Assembly (NCBI GenBank): GCA_035457545.1 | Contig: DATIBM010000347.1 | Coordinates: 1-14,535 of the forward strand | Reading direction: 5' to 3' | Origin: Nitrospira_G sp035457545 | GTDB taxonomy: Bacteria > Nitrospirota > Nitrospiria > Nitrospirales > Nitrospiraceae | Length of the DNA: 14,535 nucleotides | Part shown: positions 13,869 to 14,535 of the stretch, in pieces | Layout: each line of letters opens with the position of its first letter | Numbering within the stretch: the first letter of the stretch is position 1 | Program-made: the position numbers and the translations under genes | The notes under the pieces: generated by a model | Told to the model about the DNA's origin: nothing | Databases searched by the model: none | What the model saw: only the letters and a program-made list of their open reading frames with translations

Positions 13869-14535
13869 CTAGGATCCATTCGAGGACACAGGGTCAAAGC
13901 CATATTTGAGGAGGAGTTTTTGTATGCGGGGACTGGCCATGAAATCGGCAAACTCTTTCGCGGCGCCCAAGGATGCCGGCCGACAGGTCCATACCACCGC
14001 TTCTCCGAACCGGACGGTCGTATGATTTCCGGCCGGAGCCTCATCAATGATGCGCACCTGCCCGTTGTTGATCGCATCGACGCGGTAGACGATCCCCACG
14101 TCCGCCTTCCCCCTATGGACCAGATTGACGAGATCCTCGTTCTGTCGCGCATAAAGAAGGGTGAAGCGGCTCTTATATGCAGGATCGAGCGTGGTCAGGG
14201 CTCGGGCTGTGACCGCTCCCAATGAGGAGGTCTGAGGATCACTGAGGGCGATGCGGGTCGCTCGATTCGGCAACGCATCCTGCAAGGAGACCGCAATGGC
14301 GCGGGAGGCCGCCGACATCACCAGAACGAGAGAGGTCTGGGCGTAGACGCGCGGCGCGCCGTTCAGCGTCAGTCCCTTTGCATGCAGCTTCTCGACTTCC
14401 TCCACCGCCGCCGGGAGAAACACATCGATCGGCTCTCCCTTTTCAATCGCCCGGCGCATGGCTTGTGATGGACCGTACAGGACATGCACCGTCGCTCCAT
14501 ATTCTTTTTCGAACATCGGCACGAGTTCCTGAAAT
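13869..14535 (-). CDS. ModA-family periplasmic substrate-binding protein, 5' end cut by window edge
   Basis: About 221 residues are visible, reading in from the right edge in frame FQELVPMFEKEYG; the true start, signal peptide and first AAASL motif lie outside. The visible part follows ModA order: VHVLYGPSQAMRRAIEKGEPIDVFLPAA (GSSG-like loop replaced by YGPSQ), TSLVLVMS hinge strand, ALSDPQTSSLGAVTARAL (C-lobe loop), HRGKADVGIVYRVDA and a terminal helix SPRIQKLLLKYGFDPV ending as in ModA. It is therefore a third SBP_bac_11-type oxyanion-binding protein in the window, on the opposite strand to modABC. GTG/ATG codons at 14522 and 14516 are internal, not starts. Its own permease, if any, would be beyond the edge. 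Confidence 0.85.
   Translation of the reverse strand, partial: FQELVPMFEKEYGATVHVLYGPSQAMRRAIEKGEPIDVFLPAAVEEVEKLHAKGLTLNGAPRVYAQTSLVLVMSAASRAIAVSLQDALPNRATRIALSDPQTSSLGAVTARALTTLDPAYKSRFTLLYARQNEDLVNLVHRGKADVGIVYRVDAINNGQVRIIDEAPAGNHTTVRFGEAVVWTCRPASLGAAKEFADFMASPRIQKLLLKYGFDPVSSNGS

Noticed and set aside
1..14535. CRISPR array, tRNA/rRNA genes, prophage or conjugation genes
   Set aside because: No regularly spaced repeats, no cloverleaf-like conserved tRNA arms and no integrase or phage proteins were seen.

Overview
The window looks like a chromosome segment of a moderately GC-rich (about 60%) Gram-negative-type bacterium. The gene set includes signal peptides, lipoproteins, an outer-membrane porin and sigma-54 signalling. 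The style of the genes, and a palindromic repeat ending in CCCACATTATTCATG-type arms, remind me of Nitrospira (Nitrospirota). That assignment is recollection and inference, not proof. The main content is a molybdate-type oxyanion uptake and regulation locus.

Layout. (1) Positions 3-592: decayed 3' part of an unrecognised gene, with one frameshift and one in-frame stop, ending exactly at a 211-bp palindromic, MITE-like element (592-802). (2) 988-1452: trmL, a tRNA wobble-base methyltransferase. (3) 1627-4538, minus strand: a two-component pair, a membrane histidine kinase whose stop overlaps by one base the start of an NtrC-type sigma-54 activator. (4) 4605-4657: a compact divergent control region with a near-consensus promoter overlapped by a perfect operator-like inverted repeat. 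(5) 4658-12748, plus strand: an XRE-HTH/periplasmic-binding-domain regulator, a ModA-like binding protein, a lipoprotein, an OprO/OprP-like porin, a canonical ModA, a second lipoprotein, a single-domain Mop (molbindin), ModB and ModC. (6) 12714-13868: a possible small minus-strand ORF, a TPR gene broken by a nonsense codon, and a stretch with no gene. (7) 13869 to the right edge, minus strand: the 3' part of a third ModA-family binding protein.

How the genes may work together (inference): the porin would let oxyanions cross the outer membrane; ModA, and perhaps the two other binding proteins, would capture them in the periplasm; ModB/ModC would import them with ATP; Mop would store or buffer molybdate in the cytoplasm. 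The HTH-binding-domain protein would sense the same ligand and repress its own leaderless promoter and perhaps the cluster, filling the role ModE has in other bacteria. Unusual points are the porin and two lipoproteins built into a mod locus, three binding proteins for one visible permease, and a regulator carrying a solute-binding-protein-like sensor.
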